The notes beneath the pieces were generated by a model. The model was not told where the DNA came from, did not search any database, and saw only the letters and a list, made by a program, of their open reading frames with translations. Positions 44,939 through 56,467 of a stretch of DNA of 64,000 nt are shown in pieces. The stretch comes from Terebella lapidaria. Lineage: Eukaryota > Annelida > Polychaeta > Terebellida > Terebellidae. The stretch spans positions 14,655,177 to 14,719,176 of the forward strand of contig OX424566.1 of the NCBI GenBank assembly GCA_949152475.1. The letters run 5' to 3'. The position numbers were made by a program, and so were the translations under genes. Position 1 is the first letter of the stretch, and every line of letters begins with the position of its first letter.

Positions 44939-47900
44939 ATATAGATTGTTATGGAGTTATGGAGATTGTGGAGGGTTTGCTAATTGGCTGGGGCTAATGG
45001 ACATTCGCTAATGGACATTCATTTGTTAGTGTGGTGATAAAAGTAGCGATAGCCATCTATAACAGTGTCGTGCATATATTCAGCCACACCCAATACTTGA
45101 TAATACTGTGTATTGCATGACATATGTTTTTTGAAGTGATCATTTTCAAATATAATGTTTTATGATCAGTTATGAGATATATTATTCATCATTTCTGTTA
45201 ATTATTCCGTATAGGAACTGCATCATGAACAAGGTATTGTTTTACTGTAGCAATGACCGAAAATGGTAATCAATCATTTGGAAAGGAACTGATATGCCTT
45301 TAATGCTCTTTCTCGGAAGAATCAGTGGGGAAATTGGGGGAAGTCAATGGTGTTGCCACATTTTAGTCAAAATCAAAATCTTCTTATAACGAGTCGGTGG
45401 GTATACCAGCAGCTAACGAGCTTAGATTCATATAGAGGATATCAAGGTGGGTGATCAGACATCTACATATAAGATGATCAAGTCTGCCAGAGTCCAGAGA
45501 TATCGAATTTGACATGCTTAGGGAGTTGTTTAACAACACAACGATGATAATAACGATGTAAATGTTAATTCATTCTGTCTCTAAATGCATAATTATGACC
45601 TTTGGCAGACCTGGCCAGTTTGACACATAATCGACCTCCGTGGAGGCATATTAACAGCTAGTCTTTAATCCAATATTCGAAATATTTTCCCCATTACATA
45701 ATTTGTAATCAAATTACACGTCAGATTGCACATAAGATCACCCATGATTACACAAATTAATATTTCATCATAGGTAATCCCAGTCTAGGATTCCATAGTT
45801 GACAATTCCCCCGAGGCTTGGCAAGCATTACTCCCAGGACTGCTTTTGATCAGGATACTAATTTGTAATTGATTAGCAAGTACTGATTTACATAGTAGCT
45901 TCGTTACAGAAGCTTTCGTTACAGGTACATAGAGCGAGTACAGGTTATGGGGGCTTCAATATGCTTTTGTCTCGCAAGGATGATTACATGCACAGGCAAA
46001 TGTACAGGTGATGTTCTATTCTCTTGGAAATCCTGCATTGAAATATTTACTGAATAAATTATATAATTTTGCACAGAATAAATTTGCAGTTCCTTTGATG
46101 TAACACTTCATTTTGTAACTTAACCATTCAATCTCTAATTCTTATTCAAGTGTGATCAGCAATCGCCTCACTCACACAAAACACACTGAAGTTGATAAAA
46201 TATTTTCTTTGATGTGCTTCTAATGTTGTACAATCATCAGAATAAGTTTCAAGACAAATGTATCTTCGCTTAGAGTATTCACGGATGGTTGAGTCACGCG
46301 AGTGTCATGCATGGGGCAGGAAATGCTTAAACATTTTAAAACACCAGAAGGGTTTATTTTGCATTGTTCTGTCTCGCAGTGATTTTACTAGTTTGCTTCT
46401 TACGAAATCTTACCCCAGGATTGAAGGGTGAACTATTATCGTATAATGGATGCTATCTTGTGGATATCAAATCCGGAATGTAACATAGTCGAGATCATAC
46501 CATAGCCCTGCAGGAACTCAACACAACTGGCAGTGAAACAACGAACCGAATCGAAACCATACTTTACTTTCCTTCGCTTTATTGATTGATCTGTATTCTG
46601 GATAATTATCGGGAAGGTGGTGTTGCCACAAAGTCTCCCACCTCGCGAGTCATCCGAAGATAAAATTGATTATCAAATATTCCACCCATTCTTGCAACAA
46701 ATTTCAAGCGTCATTAGCCCACCAGACGTTAGGTTTGCCTTTAGCTTCTATTCGAACCAGAGCCACATTTACATAACGGCTTCCGTACAGTGAATATCCG
46801 CACACATCCACAGTATACGTATAATGTACAAGTGTTGTTTCTTATTCTGGGAAGTCTCTGCAGCATGATAGGCAGTCATGGTATAATACAGGTAAATCAG
46901 TTCAAACAGACAGATACGCATGTAGAGCTATGAATACTCAAACAACAATGCTGTCCAATGATCATGTACACAAAGTATCTGTGCTGTCCTGATAGATAAA
47001 CAAATCACAGTGTCCTGCTGAATTTTGACATCGGTTCCTTTCCATTACCACGGACGCAGGTGGGCCTCCATTTAGGACGCACTTCACTAGGATAAAATCA
47101 GTTTTGGATTGAAAACCCAAAAAAGATTTTTGCACTTTAAATCTGATTCCAGGTATTGCAGGGACCACGCTGAAAGCTCATTTTGAAAGTTCATTGTGCC
47201 AGACAAACATGGTTAGTTAGTGTGGGAACATATTGTGAAAACTCACTTGACGTTTCTGAACAGTTTGATTGCCATAACTCAGCATATAGATGTATGTGGG
47301 CACGTTATCTTCCGAGGTTATATTTGCTAAACCTATTTCCGTGACGTGATCATGATATCCTTACTAATTTCTCAAATGTTTCGAATATCAATCTATTGAT
47401 GACAGTTTGCTATTCTGATGCCATTATCTGGTCCATAAATATTCGACTCAATAATGGGTAACTGCTAGAAGTTCCTCATTCACTCTGAGCACTGTGACTT
47501 TTGACTGCTGAGTCTCATGCGTGTAACCAGATCTCCTGAAACAAAGTTCAAGAGATCGATGTACAATTCGAATTAGGTCAAAAATTTAATTTCTGTAAAT
47601 ATACAATGCCTGCAAGTAGTACACATACAAACGAAGTTTTTCAATAAAATTGAGATAACTTCGTTACCACGATTTCCAGTGAAGATTATAGGGACTGACA
47701 ACTACTAGGAAATTTTGATCAATACAACTCTTCCTGACGTATGACATCACTACTTGCCTAACACTATAATGTTATTAAATATCTTTCGTAGTTGATACTC
47801 CTCACAATGACAACATCCGTGTAATCTGACGATAATTATTTATTTTCATCAAGAAAAATTAAGTAAGATTCAGGAATAGGTATGAATCAAGTTCGAGTAT

Positions 47901-48699
47901 GATGCACATGCTGTTCCTTGCATTGTACAGAAGACCGCCAATATATTGACTGTCACATATATCAAGTATAAGCTCCTAGATTATAGCCTTGCTGTAAGAT
48001 ATGTGTCTACTTATTGTCAACATCATATATATCATCAGACCACAACTATAGGGATGTAGATACTTGTGCTTAGAGACACGTCAGTTGATTACCCATGTGA
48101 AGATGGTTTGTCAAATGATACGGATCTGCTGATTTTGTAAAAGGAACAACAGGTAAATCAATCCTTAGAAACATTTCTCTTCGGTGAATGCACACACCAT
48201 ATCAATTGATTAGCAGCACTTGGAGGATTGAATAAGCTTGATAATCCCAAGGATGATTACACATCAAAGTATATGTACATGTACTGTTCCTCATTCTTGG
48301 AAGTCTTGCATTGAATCTTTGCTGCATGAATTTGCTGCACACAATAAATTTTCTTTGATAGTCACAGTTTTGTTGATGTAAAACTTCACTGTGAAACTTC
48401 AACATCCAATCTGTAACTACAATTCAAGTGTAACCAGCAATCCCTCCACTTGCACAAAACACAATGTCGCGGTGGTTATATTTCTTTGATGTGATTTCCA
48501 AAGTGATTTAGTGGCAATGTGAGGAACATCCTTGACTTAACATTATAGCTTTGACGACTTTAACTCTACATGCACTTTATTTGATATTCAAAACGATCAC
48601 CAAGGTTATTGACCCTAGCATGGTGGAACGCCATATTCAGTTCGTGTCCATTGCCGCATCCACCTATACCCTACATTTTATACAACTGTTGAATTATAT

Positions 48700-48860
48700 G
48701 TCTAACTGTAGAAGATTGATGCACTCTTCTCGTGTGACAGCGCGATACGTCGCCTGCGAATGACAGGAATGCATCCAGTGTTGAGCAAATTGTCGGAATA
48801 GGTTATGGATATGGGCAAATGTTACATTTGCTTCATGATAATAACATCACAGACGGTTGA
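48700..48860 (-). pseudogene. Diverged copy of the H-I-H-N-L / Q-H-W-M-H segment
   Basis: The minus strand reads V-T-F-A-H-I-H-N-L-F, then Q-H-W-M-H-S-C-H-S-Q-A-T-Y-R-A in one frame, against T-F-V-H-I-H-N-L-L and Q-H-W-M-H-F-W-H-T-Q-V-T-H-R-A in the copies at 6.7, 25.3 and 37.0 kb. Two extra codons are inserted in frame between the two motifs. Stops occur shortly upstream. Confidence 0.35.
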
Positions 48861-50739
48861 ATCACTCAGTGCCATGTTTGGGACATTCAATGATCACTCC
48901 TATTGAGACACAAGAAGGTTCTATTCGATTTTTTTTTTAAATTATGGCTTACAGTGATATGACTGATAATATCGTCCCTAGGATAATAATATCTCATCGC
49001 TGGATTATAGGTTGAAGTAGTGTTTGCTGTAGTGGATGCTATCATCGTCACTCATAATAGAGCGGTAGATATAGCAAGATACACGTGAATACTAACTCTG
49101 GAAAGTAATATAATCGAGCTCATACTATGTCATTTCTGGAACACAACTAGACTGTCACTGAACATACCCAAAACCATAATTTCATTCTGTCCGTTTTATT
49201 GGTAGATTTTATTTCGCTAATTCTCAGAAAGGTGATTTTGCCACAAAGTCTTTCACCCGTGTTGGCATCCAAAGATAGAATTGATTATCCAATCTTTGAC
49301 CACTCTGTTCAGTAATTTGAACAGAAAAGCGTTATTAGTCCATCAGTTGGTAGGCTTCGCGTTGCACTTTGATTTATAATATGGGCACACAACAAAAGTA
49401 AACCTGAAGCATTGTTGCAAAATATCGTGTTATATTATATGGGTAAATCAGTTCAAACTCATGGACAGATTCGCCATATAGTATATGCGATTATGTCGCA
49501 AATACTGATCCTGATCCATTTTCATATTGATTTTGATTTGGGGTGATTTTCCATCAGAGTAGACCCCAGTAAGACGAAAAAAAACTGTTTCCATTTTTTT
49601 CAACCATTTTTTCGACTGAAAATCCAAGATGGCTGCCAACGGTCTCCGAAAATCAGAGAAATAACCATATCTTCGACAATAATTGACATAGAAAAATAAA
49701 TCTGGTGTCGTTTTATATGTTTTCTGGGACAAGGAATCCAATAAAACCAGTGTGTATTTGATAAATGCAAGTACTGGGCCGTCAGAGGAATATTACACAG
49801 AATAGTATTATTATAGCGACTGAATACGTTCGCTTTCCAGTTTAGGGCCCATGATTCTTCTTTTTTACTGTTCATGAGTTACAGCAATATAAGCCATACA
49901 ACAACTCATTTGGTCTTACAATCGTAATACTGCTGGTGACAATCAGGTTCCTTTTGGGCTGCAATGGCAACCTTATACAACTTGGGCATCATCTTCAGAT
50001 CGTATATGTAGTGTCTTAAGCCACTCTTTCTAAGATTCAACTTGAGCTCAAACATCACATCAACCGACAACTGTGATGACTCGACACTCGTGTTTGGTGC
50101 AGTTATAAGCATGGCCATTGCTTGTACATCCCGTAAGACTAGCCTTTTTCAGCATGTTTGTTAAACATTTCATAGACTGCATTTCTAGCCGGGCTGCATG
50201 GTGTAGTCTTTTCTTTCATACCAAAAAGAGAACACATCGAAAACAGATTTTAAAACATATTCTCCGGAAAGGTGTGTCCCTTTTTTACCCTCTCCTCTAC
50301 AACCCATAGAGAAGACAACTGTTTGTTGATCCTTTCTGACCATCAATCAAGTTCATCCGAACCAAAATATACTGTTCTAATCTAACGAAGGAGAGGAGCA
50401 CCTCTCTTATCCAGCCTCCATCTGAATGCTAACAGCTAGTCACTCACTTAATAATGGATGGGTTTCTTTCAATGTCCAATTGTGCCTGTGCCACTGCCTG
50501 ATGAGTTCCAAGATGACGAAACCGTGAATTCCACTGCAAAAATCCAAAAAGTTCTTTCGGGGACTGCTCAGACTACTTTCTCGTTCTACGTCACAAACAT
50601 TACCACTTAATTGGCGCATGAATCTAATGATGTAAACAATACCTCAGTATTGTCTCTGTGTTCCTTTTGGAACAATCAATCCCTCCTTCTATTTGTCAAC
50701 AAAACGATTATGGTCAACTGAATCAAAAGCTGCACTGAA

Positions 50740-51090
50740 TTAAAAAATAATCAGTTCTCGGTCGCACCCTCACCGTAACTAGCTGGCTTGCATGCCCACT
50801 GGTCTCGTACATACCCAAAAGAGAACATAACTTGATTATCACCCTCGAGGCGTGTTCACTGTGTAAACGAGGTGGTGTTCCAAAGTGGACTCTTTAAGTC
50901 CACTGTATACTGTCTTTGCGAAAGTAGGAGAAAGCTCATTTCTGGTTAGTATGGCCTGTACATATTTGGTGTAGTGATTCGTCAGGACGATGTTATACTC
51001 ATAACCTCCTTTGGATGACTCGAAACTAAGAAAATCTATGCATACCATCTCCATAGATTGTGATGTCTGGATTGGAATCAATCAGAGTCG
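50740..51090 (-). pseudogene. Ty3/Gypsy integrase relic
   Basis: On the minus strand from 51,081 the frame reads M-E-M-V-C-I-D-F-L-S, then S-K-G-G-Y and V-L-T-N-H-Y-T-K-Y-V-Q-A, the start of the integrase catalytic core, with the first catalytic Asp in C-I-D-F-L. It stops at 50,839. In a shifted frame beyond it, I-I-K-L-C-S-L-L-G-M matches the next conserved helix. It is not related closely to the element at 8.6-15.6 kb. No LTRs were found around it. Upstream minus-strand frames to about 51,605 may be further pol remnants, but I cannot identify them. Confidence 0.65.
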
Positions 51091-51969
51091 GGTGCGAAAC
51101 CTCATTTCCCTGAACAGTATAGCGATTCGACTCAAATCCTGAGACAGGAACTCCGTCTTTTATGAATCACCCTGTAGCATATGACCAGATTCTTGCTCCT
51201 CTCGAGCTTCAATCTCTGTTTTCCCCTGCAAAGGGCGACATGCATGTGCACTTCTATTGAAGTGTGTGATTTGTCGGCATAACCATCGTCCTAATTTGGG
51301 ATACCCGGCAGTATTCTGTCCCACAGGTTTTTGGCATGCCCCTTGATTCAGAAATTTAGGTGCTTGTGGATGTAAACCCTCGATGTATTCTGCTGTGAGC
51401 GTCACTCTCCAATGTCGAATAACAACATCTCTGCACTGCTCATCTTGTAGGTCAATCTTCTGGGTTGAGGAACATATGTTGTCATGGGAGTAACTTTACC
51501 ACCAAATATGCTCAAGTGGAGTATGATATTTTCTATGAAACTTTTGTCTACAAGGAGGGAGCAGCAAAACCACATGTATCTAAGGATACGACGGACCGGA
51601 TCCACATTTAGTAAGAGGTTTCCACGTCCTTACTGATTCCTGAAGCTCCAAGTGATGGCATCAGCGTGTCATCTTGGAATATGATCGTTGAGCAATCTGT
51701 TGAGACTGCATTACCAGGCGAATTTTTGATCAGAAGACACAGTGTCTGAGCCGATAAATGTTGAATCTAGTAGTAGTAGGATGGCCAGTGGGATGGCATG
51801 AGATACCAGAGAATACCAGAAGCACACAACACCAGAGGCAGTTGTAGAACTCGCGAAATGTGGCCCCAGCAGTGCCAGGAAAACTATTCAGCGTGGCTTG
51901 CAATTTTCCAAGTGTGAGGCGACTGAAACATGCCTGAATATGAATGATGAAAATGATATGGTGTATCAT

Positions 51970-52065
51970 CTTGCACATATCCTTATATCAACATCTCTTG
52001 TTGGCTTGGATCTTGGCGTAACGGTGGTCGTCAATGTGGGAGGAGACCAGAGAACCAGGTGAACT
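51970..52065 (-). mobile_element. SINE tail fragment, reverse orientation
   Basis: This piece is the reverse complement, with changes, of 63,750-63,825, sharing phrases such as CTTGGATCTTGGCGTAA and GGTGGTC. It is the 3' body of the tRNA-derived SINE described at the right end of the window, without the tRNA-like head. Confidence 0.55.
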
Positions 52066-52269
52066 CTAACTGATCCAGTTCAACAATCACTTCATTGGTG
52101 AGAAATCAGCCCACGTACGTATCTAGCTAACTGGGCAACTTCTGTTCTAGCTAATTGGGCAACTTCTGATGCATATGTGTGTGTATCACTAAAGCAATGT
52201 TTTGAACGATTCTTTGTGTCCGAAAACATATAAACCGAGCCCGACCTAATGTTTCTACGTCAAATAGGG

Positions 52270-52690
52270 CCAAAGATATGCCATTGGTGATTATTCGATT
52301 TTTGGTGATAATCGGCGGCCATCTTGGATTTTCACATGACCAGTGGGCGAAAAAAATGGTTTTGATTCCTTGTGCCTGGTAGCATATAAAACGACCCCAA
52401 TTTCATGTTTCTATTCCAATTAGGGCCAAGGATATAGTGATTTTTCGATTTTTTTGTGATAATTGGCAGCCATCTTGGATTTTCAAACAATCAATAGGCG
52501 AAAGAATGAAAACAATGGTTTAAATAATTCCTCTAGCCTGGAAATATATAAAATGAAATCAATTCAATGCTTCCATGCCAATTAGGGCCAAAAATATGGT
52601 GATTGTTCGATTTTTGATGATAATTGGCACCCATCTTGGATTTTCACACAACCAATGAGCGAAAAAAATGGAAACAGTTTTTCCTGATCT
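52270..52690 (+). repeat. Imperfect tandem repeat, about 155 bp x 3
   Basis: The phrase CCATCTTGGATTTTCA recurs at about 52,319, 52,470 and 52,631 with similar surroundings (ATTAGGGCCAA and a GCGAAAGAA-like phrase). A single reverse copy lies at the left end of the nested element near 49,620, so the repeat is part of that element's end structure. Confidence 0.75.
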
Positions 52691-52740
52691 CATTGGGGTC
52701 CACTTTGATGAAAAATCACCACAAATCAAAATCAATTTGA

Positions 52741-53745
52741 AAGAGGCACGGAATTACACAACAACATATACTAATACTCAAACAACAATGCTGTCCATTG
52801 TACATGTACAAGACATGTATTGGCGCTGCTCCGTACTTGCAAAATACGAATCAGTGTAATTTTACACATTCAAACACAAGAAAAAGAAAGATGTTTGACA
52901 GATAACAAATCTCAGTGTAATGCTGAATTTCGACATCGTTTCTCCTCTTCAACCACAGGCACAGGCTAGCCTCAATGCTGGACGTACTCGACTACACCAA
53001 AATTCCTTACATTGCAGCCTTTGCTGGTTATTGTCTGGTCAGTATAGTAAAAAGTCAACGCACAAACATACAACGTTATTTTGGTATGTATATTATGTAC
53101 ACATTTGCACTAATTTAAAACAAAGCCTGACAAGTGATTATCAGTGACTTGTTGTATACAAGTTGTGAATGTAATGTTTACATTTGCACCTTATCTGGCT
53201 ATGATATCTGTGGAAGTTTCAATTGCTGAGACACATATTGCCACGAAGAACTTGATATTTTTTTCGAATGTCCTTTCCTGAAAGTACTACTCGACAACAC
53301 TACTCTATCGATGGGTGTTCTCTAGTCTGACACAGTCATCTGGTCTATCAATAGTGGACTGTCTCAACAAGTGGTAAAAGATGTTCATCCCGCCGAGCCT
53401 TGTCAGACAGTTAATTTCCGTTCACGATCGACAAGGAATATATCTCTCGTATTTCGTGTGTGCCATATTTCGTGTAACTATATCGATGTCCACTCCTTGT
53501 GATTGCTGGGCCCCGTGCATGCCCCGGACCTTCTGAAACAAAGCCTTAGAGAACTAGGTCAACTATTTACTTCCTGTAAGCAACGACGCCTGTGTGTATT
53601 ACACGCACAAGAGTTCTCTACAAGGCATGCTTTATCAAAGTATTACTTTGAAAAAAATCAAAATCACTATATTCCCTTGAAACACAGCAGTTGTTGAATG
53701 AAGGGTCGGTGGGAGTATAGCAGTAGTTGTAGTACTTGTTTATTA
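52741..53745. repeat. Degenerate array unit (copy D, right part)
   Basis: After the nested element the unit continues, matching 26,160-27,550 in order (landmarks at 52,920, 53,180, 53,345 and 53,460). A large part present in copy B (about 26,390-26,960) is missing here. Confidence 0.7.
53464..53544 (-). pseudogene. Diverged tail segment with in-frame V-D-I-D motif
   Basis: The minus strand reads A-L-F-Q-K-V-R-G-M-H-G-A, then Q-S-Q-G-V-D-I-D-I-V-T-R-N, in one frame. Copy A reads S-F-L-E-V-Q-L-H-G-M and H-S-Q-G-V-D-I-D-I-V-E-R-N. Frame and key residues are kept although the DNA differs at many places. Upstream stops show that the membrane span is lost in this copy. Confidence 0.4.
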
Positions 53746-53890
53746 ACGTCACGCATGCATACATATAGAGAAAAACATTAAAACCATAAAACACTAAAAC
53801 CATCAGTAACGTCACGCAAGACACGCATGCATACATATAGAGAAAAACATTAAAACCATATAACATTAAAACCATCAGTAGCATCCAGTC
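53746..53890 (+). repeat. 72 bp tandem duplication
   Basis: GCATGCATACATATAGAG starts at 53,753 and again at 53,825, with the following 50 bases nearly the same. A local duplication. Confidence 0.85.
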
Positions 53891-54247
53891 CTTGGAGGGC
53901 TTACATGTATTAGTGACAATATCAATCATTAACATATGATAGTCGGGTTCAACAAAATTATTTTTATACCACTCCCCGCAGACTGGTTAAGCGCTGGACA
54001 TGCATGTGTGAAAACGGACACGACACATGTGTAAAAGATACGATGCATGTGTGAAAAGATAGTATATATGTGTGAGTAAATCAGGCCCGAACACAATTAT
54101 ATTATTATTGTGTGGTTAAGACGAACTTGCGCAGAAACAACAACCCACAATTATTATTGGGAGCAACATCGATCATTTAAAACCAAACAGGGGATATGGT
54201 ATGCACACATTAATTTAGTGTAGTAAGTCACGCATGTTGCGCTTGTT
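53891..54247. other. Spacer with a GATACRATGCATGTGTGA-like periodic motif
   Basis: Around 54,000-54,085 three or four copies of a motif of about 27 bp (GATACGATGCATGTGTGA and variants) follow each other. The same motif recurs at 55,700-55,815 on the other side of the next element. Nothing else is seen. Confidence 0.6.
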
Positions 54248-55541
54248 ACTTGCCGGAATCTAAAGATTTCGGCAAGTATGTTGGTTCGTTCGTGGATTTG
54301 TGGATTTGTTTGTTTGTGTCCAGCCTAGCGTCCACAATTCTTACTTGATTTCTCTCAAAGTTGGTGTACATATTCTCTAGGACACCGGGCAGAAAACGTC
54401 CTATTTTGGTGTATCTAGGTCAAAGGTCAAGGTCAAGGTCACGCAAAACGTTGAAAACACCTAAGTGGCCATAACTCCGGTTCTATTTGTGCTAGAGGCT
54501 TCAAACCAAGTTCATATTGTAGAAAAACTCGAGTTCTATCTTCCGTGACCTTGACCTTAACCTTTGACCTTGAGAAGTTCGCCTGAGGTCGAATATTTGA
54601 CCTTGGAGGTCACCTCCTCCGATTTTCGATCTGATGCTTGGAAACGATGTGAGACCGGTTCGTCATGCTCAATGTCAATTTTTAGCTCGATCGGCCAATT
54701 CGTTATGACGTAATTGACGTTTCTATGGCAACGAAATCAGCCCCATTATAAGCGAAATTGCATGTTTCAAGCTGTCGATGCTGATAAAAGCGTCAATAAT
54801 GTGCGTAAAATTCTGATAATACACCAGTTTATAGTCAAGGATAAGTTCTTTTGTTCCAGGAAATTTCAAGGTCAAAGGTCGAAAGTCAAGGTCAATATTG
54901 ACCTGCAAGTGAAAACCACGTGGGTCACTATATCTCGGGAAGTAAGCAAGATAGAGACACGAAAGTAAATCCAGAGTATTGCACTCACTTAGCCTAACAA
55001 CTTTTGCATTTACACGTAAGGCGTATGACCGATAGCCTTTGCAAGCGCCTGAGGTCGAAGTTGACCTCAAAAATGACCTTGACCTTGACCTTTTGCAAAA
55101 ATATCGAGTAGTAGCTCGTTTGAAAGGTCTTCGAGAGTACTTTCCAAATATGTTGTTATTTTTGGAATCGGACGTCAATTGACGTCATAATGACGTCAAA
55201 TGTGATTTCAGACTGACATTTAGGCCTCAGATGTGGAAAGTTATAACATATACTGCAGATCTAGCATATGCAAACGATGTGGAGTCGTCCTGTGATGGCT
55301 TCTGTCAATTTTTAGCTCAATCGGTATATCCGTTTGGACGTAATTGACGTTTTTGTGGCAACAAATTGGTAAAATTTCAAAGGAAACTCATCATTTCAAG
55401 ATATTATGATCTTGTACGGGTATAATATGACATATATGAAAACGATTTTATCATGCATATTAAAAAACTCCATTCACAGTAAGTTTGCAGTATAGAATTG
55501 ACGACAAATGACGTCATAATTACGTACTCATTCCGGCAAGT
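54248..55541. mobile_element. 1.3 kb element with 12 bp inverted ends, rich in AGGTCA
   Basis: ACTTGCCGGAAT (54,248-54,259) and its exact complement ATTCCGGCAAGT (55,530-55,541) mark the ends. The left end is also part of a hairpin of about 30 bases (54,248-54,278). The interior holds many AGGTCA and TGACCT half-sites and three relatives of the phrase TTAGCTCGATCGG, suggesting internal duplication. The 151-codon minus-strand ORF (54,723-55,178) crosses these repeats and has no recognised domain. Repeats with this AGGTCA style are, to my knowledge, common in bivalve and other molluscan genomes. The flanking periodic motif on both sides suggests an insertion into that motif array. Confidence 0.6.
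54417..54441 (+). promoter_or_regulatory. Cluster of four AGGTCA half-sites
   Basis: AGGTCA occurs at 54,417, 54,424, 54,430 and 54,436. The first pair is spaced by one base (DR1), the others directly abut. DR1 is the known binding arrangement of RXR, HNF4 and related nuclear receptors. Whether anything binds here is unknown. Confidence 0.5.
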
Positions 55542-56044
55542 GCGTGGCCTATGGCCTCTCGTTTTGGTTGTAAATTGATATATTGCAAAAGTTTGCGGTT
55601 CTAGTTGCAAAAGTGTACATAGAAATGCCATTGAAAATCAAATCACACATGGAGCGTCACCATTACGCCTAAAATTTAGAGTTATTTGATGATGTTAGTG
55701 AGAAATGATACAATGCATGTGTGAGGAACATTCGCTATGATACGATGCATGTTTGAGAGGATAGAACACATGTGTGAGGGGATAGTTCACACGTGTGATC
55801 ACATAACACGTGAAAGAAACGAAGGCTATGTGTGTTAAATGCATGGAACTAGTATCCAGGTACAAAGTATTCCGAGCAAACAAAGCCAAGTCCATTATCG
55901 AATCTCAAAGTCCAGGGTCAGGCAAAATCTTTAAAATTGTATGGTAAATCATGAACGTCCAATATAAGAAGGTGAAATCAGGTGTTCCGGAAAGAGTGAG
56001 CATTTCATGTCCCACGTGTGGCACCCGTCATGAATTCCAAAACA
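55542..56044. other. Spacer joining the AGGTCA element to an array fragment
   Basis: It holds the right half of the periodic GATACRATGCATGTGTGA motif (55,700-55,815), then from about 55,860 a piece matching 820-1,010 and 20,985-21,190, including the plus-strand reading S-G-V-P-E-R-V-S-I-S-C-P-T-C-G-T-R. No gene is claimed. Confidence 0.55.
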
Positions 56045-56467
56045 CTAAGGCAAAAAAAAATATTATGGTTCTGGTTATGAGCGCGCATCACTTTGAACAT
56101 CACTCGTTTTTTTTTGAAAAAAAAAATCAAAAAAAAATCGCGCGCATCACTTTCTGAGAGCTGATTTTCCTTTTTTTTTTTAGTAAATCGATTTTGGTGA
56201 GAAAATGATCGAGTCAAATGACCCCGAGTGTCTTTGACATTGCAAAACTTGGTGTATGGCTGGCCAAACAGGGCAAATTCAACCGGGTCGCTTATAAACC
56301 GCCAATTTTAGGGGAAAATGGTTGGCTAAAGGGCCATATTTGACCGGATCAGTCACCAGCCGCCAATTTTAGCAAAAAAAAAGAAGAAAAAAGAAAGAAA
56401 ATCGCGTCGTCGCATCACTTTTTCGGGGACCCCACTAACCAGAACCATAATACTTTTTTTTGGCCTA
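56045..56467. mobile_element. Palindromic MITE of about 420 bp
   Basis: The left end TAAGGC, a run of A, then TATTATGGTTCTGGTTA is mirrored at the right end by TAACCAGAACCATAATA, a run of T and GGCCTAA. The related array site near 1,010 lacks it. The interior has A/T homopolymers and a GCGCGCATCACTTT phrase in both arms. Ends are approximate and a target duplication is not clear. Its right half is copied again at 57,090-57,162 by the tandem duplication below. Confidence 0.7.

Larger units (their letters stand above)
43944..49523. repeat. Degenerate array units (copy D, left part)
   Basis: From the end of the minisatellite the array resumes with the phrase GGACGCACTCGATCACACCA, as at 33,364. 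Landmarks follow in order: 44,160, 44,570, 46,010, 46,250, 46,610, 47,020, 47,430, 48,270, 48,820 and 49,230. Two units are present, both strongly diverged from copies A-C. Apart from the minus-strand remnants listed, no gene is seen. Confidence 0.65.
49524..52740. mobile_element. Nested element with long inverted ends
   Basis: About 120 bases at 49,524-49,640 (starting near CATATTGATTTTGATTTG) are repeated in reverse at 52,620-52,740. The array unit is interrupted here: the left flank ends in a phrase matching 7,430-7,450 and the right flank resumes at about 52,770 with one matching 7,470-7,490. The interior is a mosaic: minus-strand ORFs of 49,600-50,118 with no known domain, a Gypsy integrase relic, a SINE tail and a tandem repeat. 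It may be one large non-autonomous element that later received insertions, or a composite. Confidence 0.6.

Noticed and set aside
54723-55178. 151-codon minus-strand ORF in the AGGTCA-rich element
   Set aside because: It runs over direct repeats of AGGTCA/TGACCT and shows no domain; likely a chance frame.
56005-56217. Lys/Phe-rich ORFs around 56,000-56,540
   Set aside because: They are produced by long A and T runs in the palindromic MITE.
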